Origin: CAWDMW01 sp963803575
GTDB taxonomy: Bacteria; Pseudomonadota; Alphaproteobacteria; Rickettsiales; UBA998
Reading direction: 5' to 3'
DNA length: 64,000 nucleotides
Assembly (NCBI GenBank): GCA_963803575.1
Contig: CAWDMW010000002.1
Coordinates: 1,700,674-1,764,673, forward strand
The notes beneath the pieces were generated by a model. The model saw only the letters and a program-made list of their open reading frames with translations, was not told where the DNA came from and did no database searches. Shown here one piece after another: positions 17,780-26,695 of the stretch (positions within the stretch are counted from its first letter, which is position 1; every line of letters begins with the position of its first letter). Position numbers and translations under genes: made by a program.

Positions 17780-18742
17780 ATGAAGCTGATTTCAGGAAAT
17801 AGTAACGTACCACTGGCGCAGGCCATGGCAGATCAACTGAACCTGACACTCATGGATGCCAGCATTCACCGTTTCCCTGATTCCGAAATACGCATAGAGG
17901 TCAATGAGAATGTACGTGGTGAAGATGTGTTCCTGCTGCAATCCACGTCCAATCCGGCGAATGAGAATATCATGGAATTGCTCATCACACTGGATGCCTT
18001 GAAACGTGCCTCTGCACGCCGTGTAACAGCGGTCATCCCTTACTTTGGCTACGCACGACAAGATCGCAAGCCTGGCCCACGCACTCCCATATCGGCTAAG
18101 CTTATCGCCAACGTCATCACCTCTGCTGGTGCTGATCGTGTGCTAACACTAGACTTGCACGCCGCACAAATTCAGGGGTTTTTCGATATCCCGTTAGACC
18201 ATCTCTATGCCTCGCCAGTAATGGTCAATGATATACGCAATCATTACGATTCTTCCAACCTGATGATTGTCTCTCCTGATGCAGGGGGTGTAGCGCGTGC
18301 GCGCTCCATGGCTAAACGGATTAATGCAGACTTGGCTATCATCGACAAACGCCGCGAACGCGCCAGTATTTCCGAGGTGATGAACGTGATTGGAAACGTG
18401 GAAGGGCGTGACTGTATCCTGATTGATGATATTGTAGATTCAGGCGGCACCCTATGCAACGCAGCCAATGCCTTAAAAGAAAAAGGCGCGCGCAATGTCT
18501 CTGCTTACATCACACATGGTGTGCTATCTGGTAAAGCAGTGGAACTTATCACCAATTCAGCACTAAAAGAATTGGTTACAACCGACAGCATCAGACCGAC
18601 AAAAGAAGTGCTGGATGCACATAACATCCGTATTGTAACCATCGCTACTTTGCTAGCCAAGGCTGTGTATAGCATCAGTGAGGAATCCTCTGTTTCCACA
18701 TTGTTTGATGAGAAATCTTTGCTCTCAGGACTTGGCGAATAA
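17780..18742 (+). CDS. prs: Ribose-phosphate pyrophosphokinase
   Basis: Makes PRPP from ribose 5-phosphate and ATP, feeding nucleotide, histidine and NAD synthesis. The tandem phosphoribosyltransferase-like domains show FPDSEIRIEVNENVRGEDVFLLQST (near 35-60), PYFGYARQDRKPGPRTPISAKL (near 92, with the ATP-binding Arg and flexible loop), LDLHAAQIQGFFDIP (near 128-142) and the PRPP loop ILIDDIVDSGGTLCNAA (near 213-229). The length of 320 aa is normal. A weak AAGG precedes the ATG. PRPP is also the substrate of HisG in this window, but the genes are not linked as an operon. Confidence 0.97.
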   Translation: MKLISGNSNVPLAQAMADQLNLTLMDASIHRFPDSEIRIEVNENVRGEDVFLLQSTSNPANENIMELLITLDALKRASARRVTAVIPYFGYARQDRKPGPRTPISAKLIANVITSAGADRVLTLDLHAAQIQGFFDIPLDHLYASPVMVNDIRNHYDSSNLMIVSPDAGGVARARSMAKRINADLAIIDKRRERASISEVMNVIGNVEGRDCILIDDIVDSGGTLCNAANALKEKGARNVSAYITHGVLSGKAVELITNSALKELVTTDSIRPTKEVLDAHNIRIVTIATLLAKAVYSISEESSVSTLFDEKSLLSGLGE

Positions 18743-18745
18743 ACA

Positions 18746-19621
18746 TCACCCCGCCAAAGCCTTATTACTAGCATATTCACTCATCACATAGTGCCAATGC
18801 TCAACTGGCACTCCGGTTGGACGGCTTAAAATAGTTTCTACCAATGTCACCAGCTCTTTTGGGCTATTATCCGGGAATACCTCAATCAGCACCACCTGCG
18901 CTTTTCTCAGTGCAAGTTGCTTCACACGGTCATGTTTGTCAGCATTATTCTGATAATGCCCCGTACCCTGATATTCTATAGCAATCGCCGGACTACCAAA
19001 CCCGTCAATAATAAGAAAATCCACACGCTTGCTATTAATGGAACGACGCCCCATTTCGCGTTTTTTCTCAGGGATAGACTGCTTCGGTACGACTTGCAGG
19101 AATTGCCCCATATTGGCTTGCGCCATGATACGGTGATAACTGTTAGATTCCAGCAGGTATTTCTCTACGCTTTCAAAATAAGGATACTCTTCTCGGTTCA
19201 TCAGGCGTTTTTTAGATAACACTACCTCACCCACAAAACGCAACTGGTTGTGTGGGTTACGAATATCCGCTGTTTTATACGACTCTTTCTTAAGCCGTTG
19301 CTTTTCCTGTTCCTGCAATAATAATGACTGATTGCGCTTCGCTTCCTTGCGCGCTGTGCTAAGTTGAGATGAGGTAAGTGATAGTTTTTGCTGCGAGTCC
19401 ACCATATGCTGCTGTTGCTCACGAATACTTCGCCGCAAATGCTGCACTTTGAAGCGGTAGCACAATACGAAGAACAACCCCACTGTCACTCCAATCAGAA
19501 AAGCAATCGCGGCATCTTTTGGTAATGTGACCACGCTATCTATCTGCCTGACTACCCATGGAAGCAAATGTTCTTGCATCCAATTATAGGTAACATCAGC
19601 GTAATGCTCTAGGCGATCCAT
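18746..19621 (-). CDS. Membrane-anchored DUF2726 (PD-(D/E)XK-like) protein
   Basis: A 291-aa protein with one transmembrane helix at about residues 37-56, a long charged coiled coil at about 60-115, and a C-terminal domain at about 118-280 resembling DUF2726, a restriction-endonuclease-like fold. Landmarks are RVDFLIIDGFGSPAIAIEYQGTG, with an Asp and an E-x-Q pair in the places of the PD-(D/E)XK metal site, then HDRVKQLALRKAQVVLIEV. Whether it cleaves nucleic acid is unknown. It starts immediately after the leuB stop on the same strand with no gap, so it is co-transcribed with leuB, and it converges on prs. Confidence 0.75.
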   Translation of the reverse strand: MDRLEHYADVTYNWMQEHLLPWVVRQIDSVVTLPKDAAIAFLIGVTVGLFFVLCYRFKVQHLRRSIREQQQHMVDSQQKLSLTSSQLSTARKEAKRNQSLLLQEQEKQRLKKESYKTADIRNPHNQLRFVGEVVLSKKRLMNREEYPYFESVEKYLLESNSYHRIMAQANMGQFLQVVPKQSIPEKKREMGRRSINSKRVDFLIIDGFGSPAIAIEYQGTGHYQNNADKHDRVKQLALRKAQVVLIEVFPDNSPKELVTLVETILSRPTGVPVEHWHYVMSEYASNKALAG

Positions 19622-20740
19622 TTATGCAGCTATGGCAGCTTTATGTTTATCCAATGCCTGTAACACGGCATCCCCCATGGCCGCAGTGCCAACTGCCTGC
19701 ATCCCGTCTGCCATAATGTCTTGTGTGCGGTGTGACTGTAACACGTTGTTTACCGCCTCTTCCAGTAAGGTTGCTTCCTGCTGCAAATCAAAGGAATAAC
19801 GCAACATCATCGCAACAGACAGAATAGTTGCCAGCGGATTCGCTTTGTCCTGCCCTGCAATATCTGGCGCAGAACCATGCACCGGCTCATAAAGTGCCGG
19901 ACGCTTTCCATCTACACCCGGCGCACCCAGTGAAGCTGATGGCAACATTCCAAGTGATCCTGTAAGCATAGCCGCGCAATCAGAGAGAATATCGCCAAAC
20001 AGATTGGTAGTGACCATCACATCAAACTGTTTAGGATTCCGCACCAGTTGCATTGCGGCGTTATCTACATACATATGCGATAGTGCTACATCACGGTAAT
20101 CACTTTCCTGCAATGTGTCCATTTCCTGACGCCACATCTCGGTGGTTTCCAACACATTTGCTTTATCAACCGAACATAACCGACCACCACGCTTGCGCGC
20201 CAGCTCAAACGCCACACGTCCAATACGCTGCACTTCAGATGCACGATACACCATCGTGTTGCGCCCTACCCGCTCGCCATGTTCTTCCACCACGCCGCGT
20301 GGTTCACCAAAATAAATGCCACCAGTCAACTCACGCACAATCATTATGTCTAATCCGGACACTAACTCCGGTCGCAAACTTGACGCATCAACCAACGCAT
20401 CAAAACATAATGCCGGACGCAAATTAGCAAACAACCCTAACTCTTTACGAATCCCTAGTAATCCACGCTCGGGACGCACTGTATAGTCCAGAGATTCCCA
20501 CTGCGTACCACCTACAGCACCAAGCAACACCGCATCAGCTTTATGTGCCTTATCTAATGTTTCCTGCGGCAATGGTGTACCCGCTGCATCATAGGCGCAT
20601 CCACCAAGAAGCGCCGTATCAGTATGAAAGGAAACACTGCTATGGTTACTGAACCATTCCAGTATTTTGGTAGCCTCAGCAATCACTTCCTGACCAATAC
20701 CGTCACCCGGCAATAATAAGATGTGTTTATCTGTCGTCAT
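19622..20740 (-). CDS. leuB: 3-isopropylmalate dehydrogenase
   Basis: NAD- and metal-dependent oxidative decarboxylation of 3-isopropylmalate in leucine synthesis. Features of the isocitrate/isopropylmalate dehydrogenase family are LLPGDGIGQEV (N-terminus), LLGAVGGTQWES (near 72), the IPMDH Arg cluster VRPERGLLGIRKELGLFANLRP (near 88-109), NTMVYRASEVQRI, SHMYVDNAAMQLV and NLFGDILSDCAAMLTGSLGMLPSASLG. The length of 372 aa is normal. An AGGA motif sits about ten bases before the ATG. It is downstream of leuD on the same strand, with a 147-base AT-rich gap that may carry its own promoter. Confidence 0.97.
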   Translation of the reverse strand: MTTDKHILLLPGDGIGQEVIAEATKILEWFSNHSSVSFHTDTALLGGCAYDAAGTPLPQETLDKAHKADAVLLGAVGGTQWESLDYTVRPERGLLGIRKELGLFANLRPALCFDALVDASSLRPELVSGLDIMIVRELTGGIYFGEPRGVVEEHGERVGRNTMVYRASEVQRIGRVAFELARKRGGRLCSVDKANVLETTEMWRQEMDTLQESDYRDVALSHMYVDNAAMQLVRNPKQFDVMVTTNLFGDILSDCAAMLTGSLGMLPSASLGAPGVDGKRPALYEPVHGSAPDIAGQDKANPLATILSVAMMLRYSFDLQQEATLLEEAVNNVLQSHRTQDIMADGMQAVGTAAMGDAVLQALDKHKAAIAA

Positions 20741-20887
20741 AGTGATATGTTCCTGTCAATTACTATTTGTATTCTTATGTTATACATCAATCATAGAAAC
20801 GCCAGCTTCACCTTGAAAAGCTAAGAAAGCGTAAATTTCCATCAGTATAATATATTATTTTCATGCCGGCATATTTGCTTTAAAGCG

Positions 20888-21502
20888 TTAGGCATCCTTC
20901 ATCGCATAAAGCCATGGTGCCTGCTCTTTATTCGAGCCTTCAAATGCTGTGATAAGGTCTGTTTTTTCTGACGTTAAGCCAATATCATCCAACCCATTGA
21001 TCAAACAATGCCTGCGAAACGGCTCCACCTCAAACAAATAGGTTTGGCTTGCAGCAATAACTTTCTGGTCGGGCAAATTCACAGATATAGTTTCGCCTTG
21101 CGCAGCCAGTTCAGCAATAACGTCTATATCTGATTGCGGTAGCACAACCGGCAAAATACCATTTTTAAAGCAGTTATTATAGAAAATATCGGCAAATGAC
21201 GGAGCAATAATGCAGCGTATGCCAAAATCCAGCAATGCCCATGGCGCGTGTTCACGGCTGGAACCACAACCAAAATTATCACCCGCTACAATAATTTTCG
21301 CCTCATCAAATGGCGCACGGTGCAAAATGAAATCATCCTGCCTTACTCCATGAATATCATAACGCATTTCATAGAACAGCCCTTCAGCCAGGCCTGTACG
21401 CTTAATGGTTTTCAGAAACTGTTTGGGGATAATCATATCCGTATCAATATTTTGCAACGTCAGTGGCGCGGCAATAGCGGTGAGTTCAGTAAATGGCTGC
21501 AT
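20888..21502 (-). CDS. leuD: 3-isopropylmalate dehydratase small subunit
   Basis: Swivelling domain of isopropylmalate isomerase; with LeuC it interconverts 2- and 3-isopropylmalate. It has the family motifs LTLQNIDTDMIIPKQFLKT (N-terminus), GDNFGCGSSREHAPWAL (near 70-86) and IIAPSFADIFYNNCFKNGILPVVL. The open frame can begin at TTG 21532, but ATG 21502 (204 aa) matches the family N-terminus and leaves a leader of about 35 bases from the predicted promoter. leuC is not in the window. leuB follows after 147 bases. Confidence 0.95.
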   Translation of the reverse strand: MQPFTELTAIAAPLTLQNIDTDMIIPKQFLKTIKRTGLAEGLFYEMRYDIHGVRQDDFILHRAPFDEAKIIVAGDNFGCGSSREHAPWALLDFGIRCIIAPSFADIFYNNCFKNGILPVVLPQSDIDVIAELAAQGETISVNLPDQKVIAASQTYLFEVEPFRRHCLINGLDDIGLTSEKTDLITAFEGSNKEQAPWLYAMKDA

Positions 21503-21543
21503 AAAGGAATAACTACGTAATATAAGTGACAATGTTGAGACGG

Positions 21544-21572
21544 ATACTAACGTATGTAAGTTTGGCGGTCAA
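21544..21572 (-). promoter_or_regulatory. Predicted sigma-70 promoter of leuD
   Basis: On the minus strand TTGACC (21567-21572) is followed after exactly 17 bases by TAGTAT (21544-21549): five of six and four of six matches to the housekeeping consensus. Transcription would begin near 21537, 35 bases before the preferred leuD ATG. No leader peptide rich in Leu is visible. Confidence 0.5.
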
Positions 21573-21700
21573 CCAGCTTCCTAAAGTAGAATTTTACCTT
21601 GCATAGCAAGCGCGCTTATAGCAAAGTGGTGTCCTTCTTTTGTTTACGCTGATAATCAACAGCACCTAGTTTTTATTTTCAGCGTGTACTCAAGTACAAC

Positions 21701-22036
21701 ATGATGTTTAGTAGCTTTGAATGTAAAAAGCTTACCTATATGCTTCCTATCGAAACTCGATTCTTTTATACTTCCGTTGGCTATATGCTTTCCGGGAAAA
21801 ATCGTACAGTTTGTTCAGAAATTGAGGCTGAGCTTATAAAGCTTGGCCTACAGTACGAAGAAATGGATATTATGGAAACTCATTTGCAATTAAACATACC
21901 GCGGATAGAAAACCCTCGCAAGTATGGCTGCAATGAAGACAGTACAGTTATCATGTACAAAGCTTTCCTAATTGAAAGCGAGGAAGCCATAAAACATCTA
22001 ATGCCCGTTATTGTTATCACAACAACGATCAACTAA
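21701..22036 (+). CDS. Hypothetical protein with its own terminator
   Basis: A 111-aa frame starting MMFSSFECKK (ATG 21701), with a possible internal start at Met14. It is mixed alpha/beta in appearance, with no signal peptide; a hydrophobic strand LMPVIVITTTIN closes the protein. I recognise no family. It is isolated between divergent leuD and convergent lptG. Two things support it being expressed: an intrinsic terminator nine bases after the stop, and a 14-base inverted repeat just in front of the start that could be an operator. No Shine-Dalgarno is evident. Confidence 0.6.
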   Translation: MMFSSFECKKLTYMLPIETRFFYTSVGYMLSGKNRTVCSEIEAELIKLGLQYEEMDIMETHLQLNIPRIENPRKYGCNEDSTVIMYKAFLIESEEAIKHLMPVIVITTTIN

Positions 22037-22044
22037 CCCATTCA

Positions 22045-22072
22045 ATCCCTGCTTTTGCGGGGATATTTTTTG
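22045..22072 (+). terminator. Rho-independent terminator
   Basis: An 8-bp stem (22045-22052 ATCCCTGC with 22057-22064 GCGGGGAT, one T-G pair), loop TTTT, then ATTTTTTG. It ends the 21701-22036 gene and lies directly before the lptG stop codon on the opposite strand. Confidence 0.85.
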
Positions 22073-22074
22073 CT

Positions 22075-23190
22075 TTACCCATCTTCCACATGCAGCAGCA
22101 CAACCACGCTTAACATCACTGCCAAAATGTAAGGCGCGCTGACCGCCACCTCCACAGGCAAACTCCCTGCATAGCCGAAAGCATGAAACAGGCCAGTCAG
22201 AAAATTTAGCGTAAACCCAGATACCACCGCACCAAACACCATCAGCATCATTTTGCCACGTCTGGGCATTCGCAGGGAAAACACAGCTGCAAGCAATACC
22301 ATTGCCAGAAACACAAACGGTGAAATAAGGATACTGTACCAGTGCAGCTTATGACGAAGCGCGGAAAATCCTGCTTTCTCTAGCGTATGAATAAAGCCGG
22401 ATAATTGCCAAAATGACAGCGTCTGAGGTTCTGCAAAACTATCCTGAATCTGGCGCACACTTAATTCCGTTGGCAGCACATAACGATCCTGATATTGTGG
22501 GATATTGCCCGGAATAGAAATCACTGCATTTGCCAGCTTCCAGTACCCTTCTGACAGGCGCGCCGTATCTGCATCAATGCGTCCAATAAATCCGTTATCA
22601 TCATTTTGCAAAAAGATAATCACATCCGATAATGTCATATCAGACTGATCTATGTGCTGCGCTTGCATAATATAACTACGCACGGCCATGTCATCCACTA
22701 TAGTGGATTGCGTATCCACATGTTTCAACCATAAGCCTGACGATGAAACGGACAGCACTTGTTGCACGCCATTAATATAGCGTGCTTCCATACGTTCATA
22801 CCGCGCTAACGTAGCAGCAGACAGCGGATTAATCACCGCAATGCCAAGCCCGCCAATCATCACGGCAATCATCATTGCTGGCATCAAGAATCGCCATACC
22901 GATACACCAGCGGCGCGCATCACAATTAATTCACTGGAACGAGTGAGCTTCATCAGCGCCATCATGCTTCCCACCAGCACGCTATAGGGCAATAATTTCT
23001 CTGCTAGGTGCGGTAATCGCAACGCAGCCATTTGCAGTGTAATAAATACGGTTACGCCATCTTTGCTGGCCGTGCGACGAAACATTTCTACCAGATCAAT
23101 CAATCCGGCAATGGCAATCACCACACCCAGCGCAATAAGAATATTCACCAGCACATGGCGTCCAATATAGCGATATACAATCCATGCCAT
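22075..23190 (-). CDS. lptG: LPS export ABC transporter permease LptG
   Basis: Inner-membrane permease of the LptB2FG complex that extracts lipopolysaccharide and passes it to LptC/A. It has the YjgP/YjgQ layout: an N-terminal helix group (IGRHVLVNILIALGVVIAIAGLIDLVEMFRR), a second hydrophobic group with the conserved SSELIVMRAAGVS coupling segment (near 80), a periplasmic beta-jellyroll of about 150 residues, then three C-terminal helices. The frame extends to 23247, inside lptF, but the ATG at 23190 gives the usual start five bases after the lptF stop and about 371 aa. Confidence 0.92.
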   Translation of the reverse strand: MAWIVYRYIGRHVLVNILIALGVVIAIAGLIDLVEMFRRTASKDGVTVFITLQMAALRLPHLAEKLLPYSVLVGSMMALMKLTRSSELIVMRAAGVSVWRFLMPAMMIAVMIGGLGIAVINPLSAATLARYERMEARYINGVQQVLSVSSSGLWLKHVDTQSTIVDDMAVRSYIMQAQHIDQSDMTLSDVIIFLQNDDNGFIGRIDADTARLSEGYWKLANAVISIPGNIPQYQDRYVLPTELSVRQIQDSFAEPQTLSFWQLSGFIHTLEKAGFSALRHKLHWYSILISPFVFLAMVLLAAVFSLRMPRRGKMMLMVFGAVVSGFTLNFLTGLFHAFGYAGSLPVEVAVSAPYILAVMLSVVVLLHVEDG

Positions 23191-23194
23191 AACG

Positions 23195-24283
23195 CTAACG
23201 CCCCATGCGCCATTGATATTTGCCAAGCATAAGCGCTGATCCTGCAAAAATAGCCATCATATATCCATATAACACCGGCACCAACATAGGCAGCTTCACC
23301 AGCATATTGACCAACCCGAAGAAGCCCACAACTAACGCCAGCGATATACCACCCGTCACAACCAACCGCTTCCACATGCCACGGCGGCTGAAACTTCCAC
23401 CCATCAAAATAGATACAGCACATAATGAAAGCAGCAATGAAAACCATGGCCATGAAAGACGCTGATGCAATTCCGCCGTCAGCTTCCCTGAAAGCGGCTG
23501 CTTAAGTGATTTCGCCTGAAATATTTCACTAACATATAATTCACTTTCATCACGCTGTCTGTCCAGTTTCTTTTCCGTGTAATAACTAATATCCACACTA
23601 TACCGGTCAAAATTCAGCCAAGATATGCGCTTACCTCGCTTTTCCTGACGGATACCATCTTCGAGCAAAAAGCGAGGGCCAGATGGTGTAGACAGCAACG
23701 TGGCCTCATCTGCCATCATCGTCACAATAGTATCGGGGTCACGGTTATCATGTACCAGCACGCCTTTCAACTTACCCGTATCTGCACGTTCCCGAATAAA
23801 CACGGTCATCCCATCCACCGGATGATTAAACACTTCTTCCTGCAACAGCACAGAGGCATAATTATCTTTTAAAAACTCCCGCATATCTTTGAACTGGCGG
23901 TTGGCAGAAGGGAGCAAATACAATGTAAAAGCGTATGTCACGAGCATAACGCAAGCACCAGAGACAAGCACAGGCCGCGCCATACGCCAGCGGCTTAAAC
24001 CAGATGCCTGCATCACAACCAACTCACTATCACTGTAAAGTTTGTGATAAGTGAACACTACAGCAATCAGTAATGCCACAGGTAATATGATGGTCAATAG
24101 TGACGGCAAAATTAGCATGGTCAGGTACACGAAGTCACCAACAGACAGGCCGCGATTAATAATAAAATCGACAAAACGCAGTGCCTGCATCAGCCAGATA
24201 ATAGCTGTTAAGCTGAAGGTAATCAGTACGGTTGGCCAGAGCAACAACCCCAGAATATATTGCGTGATACGGCTTAAGCCCAT
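23195..24283 (-). CDS. lptF: LPS export ABC transporter permease LptF
   Basis: Partner permease of LptG. It begins MGLSRITQYILGLLLWPTVLITFSLTAIIW, followed by the family segment SDSELVVMQASGLSRWRM (near 88-105), which couples to the LptB ATPase, a periplasmic domain at about 130-260, and a C-terminal membrane region (LLSLCAVSILMGGSF onwards). At 362 aa it is typical. It is the first gene of an lptF-lptG pair and is divergent from pepA, an arrangement common in proteobacteria. Confidence 0.92.
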   Translation of the reverse strand: MGLSRITQYILGLLLWPTVLITFSLTAIIWLMQALRFVDFIINRGLSVGDFVYLTMLILPSLLTIILPVALLIAVVFTYHKLYSDSELVVMQASGLSRWRMARPVLVSGACVMLVTYAFTLYLLPSANRQFKDMREFLKDNYASVLLQEEVFNHPVDGMTVFIRERADTGKLKGVLVHDNRDPDTIVTMMADEATLLSTPSGPRFLLEDGIRQEKRGKRISWLNFDRYSVDISYYTEKKLDRQRDESELYVSEIFQAKSLKQPLSGKLTAELHQRLSWPWFSLLLSLCAVSILMGGSFSRRGMWKRLVVTGGISLALVVGFFGLVNMLVKLPMLVPVLYGYMMAIFAGSALMLGKYQWRMGR

Positions 24284-24369
24284 AAGGTGTGTCTTGCATC
24301 CCCGACTGTTCCTCCTTATGTTTAAACACTCTAACGTTAAAACACAAGAAATGAAGGAACGACATCACC

Positions 24370-25881
24370 ATGGAATATCACTACCTCACACTAGACGAAT
24401 ACCGCAGCAAAGCGGAAACTGAAGATACTCCAACGGCGGTGGCATTTATTGTCTCTGATGAAAAACAACCGGGTAAATCTGCAACCGCACTGGATAGTGC
24501 AGCAGGTGGGTTGCTCGGTAAAGCACTGACTTCTGCACGTTTTGAAGGAAAAGCAGGGCAATCTGTTTCGGTCATCCCTAATGGCGATCTGGACGTTGTT
24601 TTCTTCATTGGACTGGGTGCAGAAGACAAAGCAACACATTTAAGTTACGAACAAGCCGCAGGTGAGGCCGTTAAGCTGGCCAACACGCATGGCATAGAAA
24701 ACCTTTATATTGTGCTGGATAACATTTATGCACGCGACCTTGGCACAGGTGAAGCGGAAGCACATTGTGCGTTTGGTGCTAAGATGGCAGCGTACCATTT
24801 TAACAAGTATTTCACCAAGAAAGAACCGCACGAATTGCCAACACTGCAAAAAGTGATGATTGCCGGACATAAAGAGGGCGCACAAGCCTTCCATCCACGT
24901 CTGGATGCTCTGGCTAAAGGCATGATCTTCACACGCAATGTTGTTACGGAACCCGCTAATATCATCCATCCTGAGTCACTGGCGGAGCTATGTTCAGGTA
25001 TGGGACGCATAGGCTTGGATGTAGAAGTCATCGGCGAAAAACGCCTGCAAAAAATGGGGCTGAATGCATTGCTGGCCGTGGGTCAGGGCAGTACACGCGA
25101 ATCACAATTGGTGGTGATGCGCTGGAACGGTGCAGAAGATAGAAAAGCGCAACCTGTTGCGTTTGTTGGCAAAGGCGTATGCTTTGACTCAGGCGGCATC
25201 AGCATCAAACCATCCAACGGTATGGAAGAAATGAAATGGGATATGGGTGGCGCTGGCACCGTGATTGGCCTCATGCGCACCCTTGCCCTGCGCAAAGCGA
25301 ATGTTAATGCTGTTGGCGTAGTCGGGCTGGTTGAAAACATGCCTGATGGTAACGCGATTCGCCCGGGCGATGTGGTAACGTCTTACTCCGGTCAAACTAT
25401 TGAAATCCTAAATACTGACGCAGAAGGCCGCTTAGTGCTGGCCGACGCGCTATGGTATTGTCAGGAACAGTTTAAACCTAAGTTCATGGTGGATCTGGCC
25501 ACTCTTACAGGAGCAGTGATTGTAGGGCTTGGCACAAAATATGCCGGATTGCTCTCTAATAATGATGAGCTGGCAGAGCGTTTACATAATCTGGCTGAAC
25601 ATACGGGTGAAGATAGCTGGCGTTTGCCACTGCACAGCTATTATGACAAGCAGATTAATTCTGGTATTGCCGATATGCAAAATATTGGTGCAGACCGTGA
25701 AGCAGGCACCATCACGGCTGCACAGTTCCTGCAACGTTTTGTTAATGATGTGCCATGGGTGCATCTTGATATTGCCGGCACCGCATGGAAGAAAAAGCCC
25801 ACCGCCACTTGTCCAAAAGGCGCAACCGCTTTTGGTGTTCGCTTGCTGGATGCATTAATAGAAAAACATTACGAAGGCTAG
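24370..25881 (+). CDS. pepA: Leucyl aminopeptidase (M17)
   Basis: Cytosolic two-metal aminopeptidase that trims N-terminal residues from peptides; in E. coli it also acts as a DNA-binding regulator. Catalytic features are VGKGVCFDSGGISIKPSNGMEEMKWDMGGAG (near 274-304, with metal Lys and Asp and the catalytic Lys) and the M17 signature NTDAEGRLVLADAL (near 353-366). The N-terminal macro-like domain covers about 1-165. A GAAGGAA ribosome site precedes the ATG. grxB follows after six bases. Confidence 0.96.
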   Translation: MEYHYLTLDEYRSKAETEDTPTAVAFIVSDEKQPGKSATALDSAAGGLLGKALTSARFEGKAGQSVSVIPNGDLDVVFFIGLGAEDKATHLSYEQAAGEAVKLANTHGIENLYIVLDNIYARDLGTGEAEAHCAFGAKMAAYHFNKYFTKKEPHELPTLQKVMIAGHKEGAQAFHPRLDALAKGMIFTRNVVTEPANIIHPESLAELCSGMGRIGLDVEVIGEKRLQKMGLNALLAVGQGSTRESQLVVMRWNGAEDRKAQPVAFVGKGVCFDSGGISIKPSNGMEEMKWDMGGAGTVIGLMRTLALRKANVNAVGVVGLVENMPDGNAIRPGDVVTSYSGQTIEILNTDAEGRLVLADALWYCQEQFKPKFMVDLATLTGAVIVGLGTKYAGLLSNNDELAERLHNLAEHTGEDSWRLPLHSYYDKQINSGIADMQNIGADREAGTITAAQFLQRFVNDVPWVHLDIAGTAWKKKPTATCPKGATAFGVRLLDALIEKHYEG

Positions 25882-25887
25882 CCTTAG

Positions 25888-26538
25888 GTGAAACTCTACC
25901 ACTACGATCACTGCCCTTATTGCGTGAAAGCCCGAATGATTTTCGGGTTAAAACAAGTACCCGTCACGCTGGAAGCATTGCTCAACGATGATGAAGCTAC
26001 CCCTATCGAACTGATAGGAGTAAAGCAGGTGCCTATTTTAGAAACCGACCACGGCCATCATATGGCTGAAAGTATTGATATTATTCATTATATTAATGCC
26101 ATTGATGACGCGCCCGTATTGCATCAACTTTCCAATAATACCGTCATTGCATGGCTGGCAAATGCACGGGAATACACCTACCGTCTGGCCATGCCACGCT
26201 GGGCGCAAGCACCGCTTGAAGAATTTGCAACACCATCCGCTCGTGCATACTTCACGCATAAAAAGGAAGCGATGATTGGGTCATTTGAACGCCAAATGGA
26301 GCAATCCGATGCCTATATCTCGCTAGCCAATCAGCACTTGCAAGAATTAGATACGCTATTAGCCTCAGATCATACCGTACATGATTGCGGCCTGTCACTG
26401 GATGATATGCATGTATTTGCAATCCTTCGGAGCCTATCCATTGTTAAAAGCATCACGTATCCTGAAAAAGTGGAGGGTTACAGACAACATATGTCGCATG
26501 TCTCACACGTGCCATTACATGATGACATAGCAATCTGA
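25888..26538 (+). CDS. grxB: Glutaredoxin 2
   Basis: GST-like glutaredoxin with N-terminal thioredoxin fold and active site C9-P-Y-C12 (MKLYHYDHCPYC), the cis-Pro segment KQVPILE near 52, the glutathione contact MAESIDI near 65, and an all-helical C-terminal domain to residue 216. It reduces glutathione-mixed disulfides in the cytosol. The start is GTG six bases after the pepA stop, so the two are probably one transcript. Confidence 0.9.
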   Translation: MKLYHYDHCPYCVKARMIFGLKQVPVTLEALLNDDEATPIELIGVKQVPILETDHGHHMAESIDIIHYINAIDDAPVLHQLSNNTVIAWLANAREYTYRLAMPRWAQAPLEEFATPSARAYFTHKKEAMIGSFERQMEQSDAYISLANQHLQELDTLLASDHTVHDCGLSLDDMHVFAILRSLSIVKSITYPEKVEGYRQHMSHVSHVPLHDDIAI

Positions 26539-26695
26539 ACAGTGAGATGTCAGCGGATGCCGGCGAATGAACGAGTGTTCGTATTCTTAAAATATTTTTA
26601 CTCCAAACGCATTCTTTCTTTGACTTTTACGGCTGTGCGTGGTGTGTTATAAGGGAATAATCCAACGTACCCCGCCACTTTAGAGGAACCGCTTT

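Noticed and set aside
20053..20427. 124-residue plus-strand frame inside leuB
   Set aside because: Antisense of a clearly conserved enzyme, with His/Pro-rich composition and no start signal.
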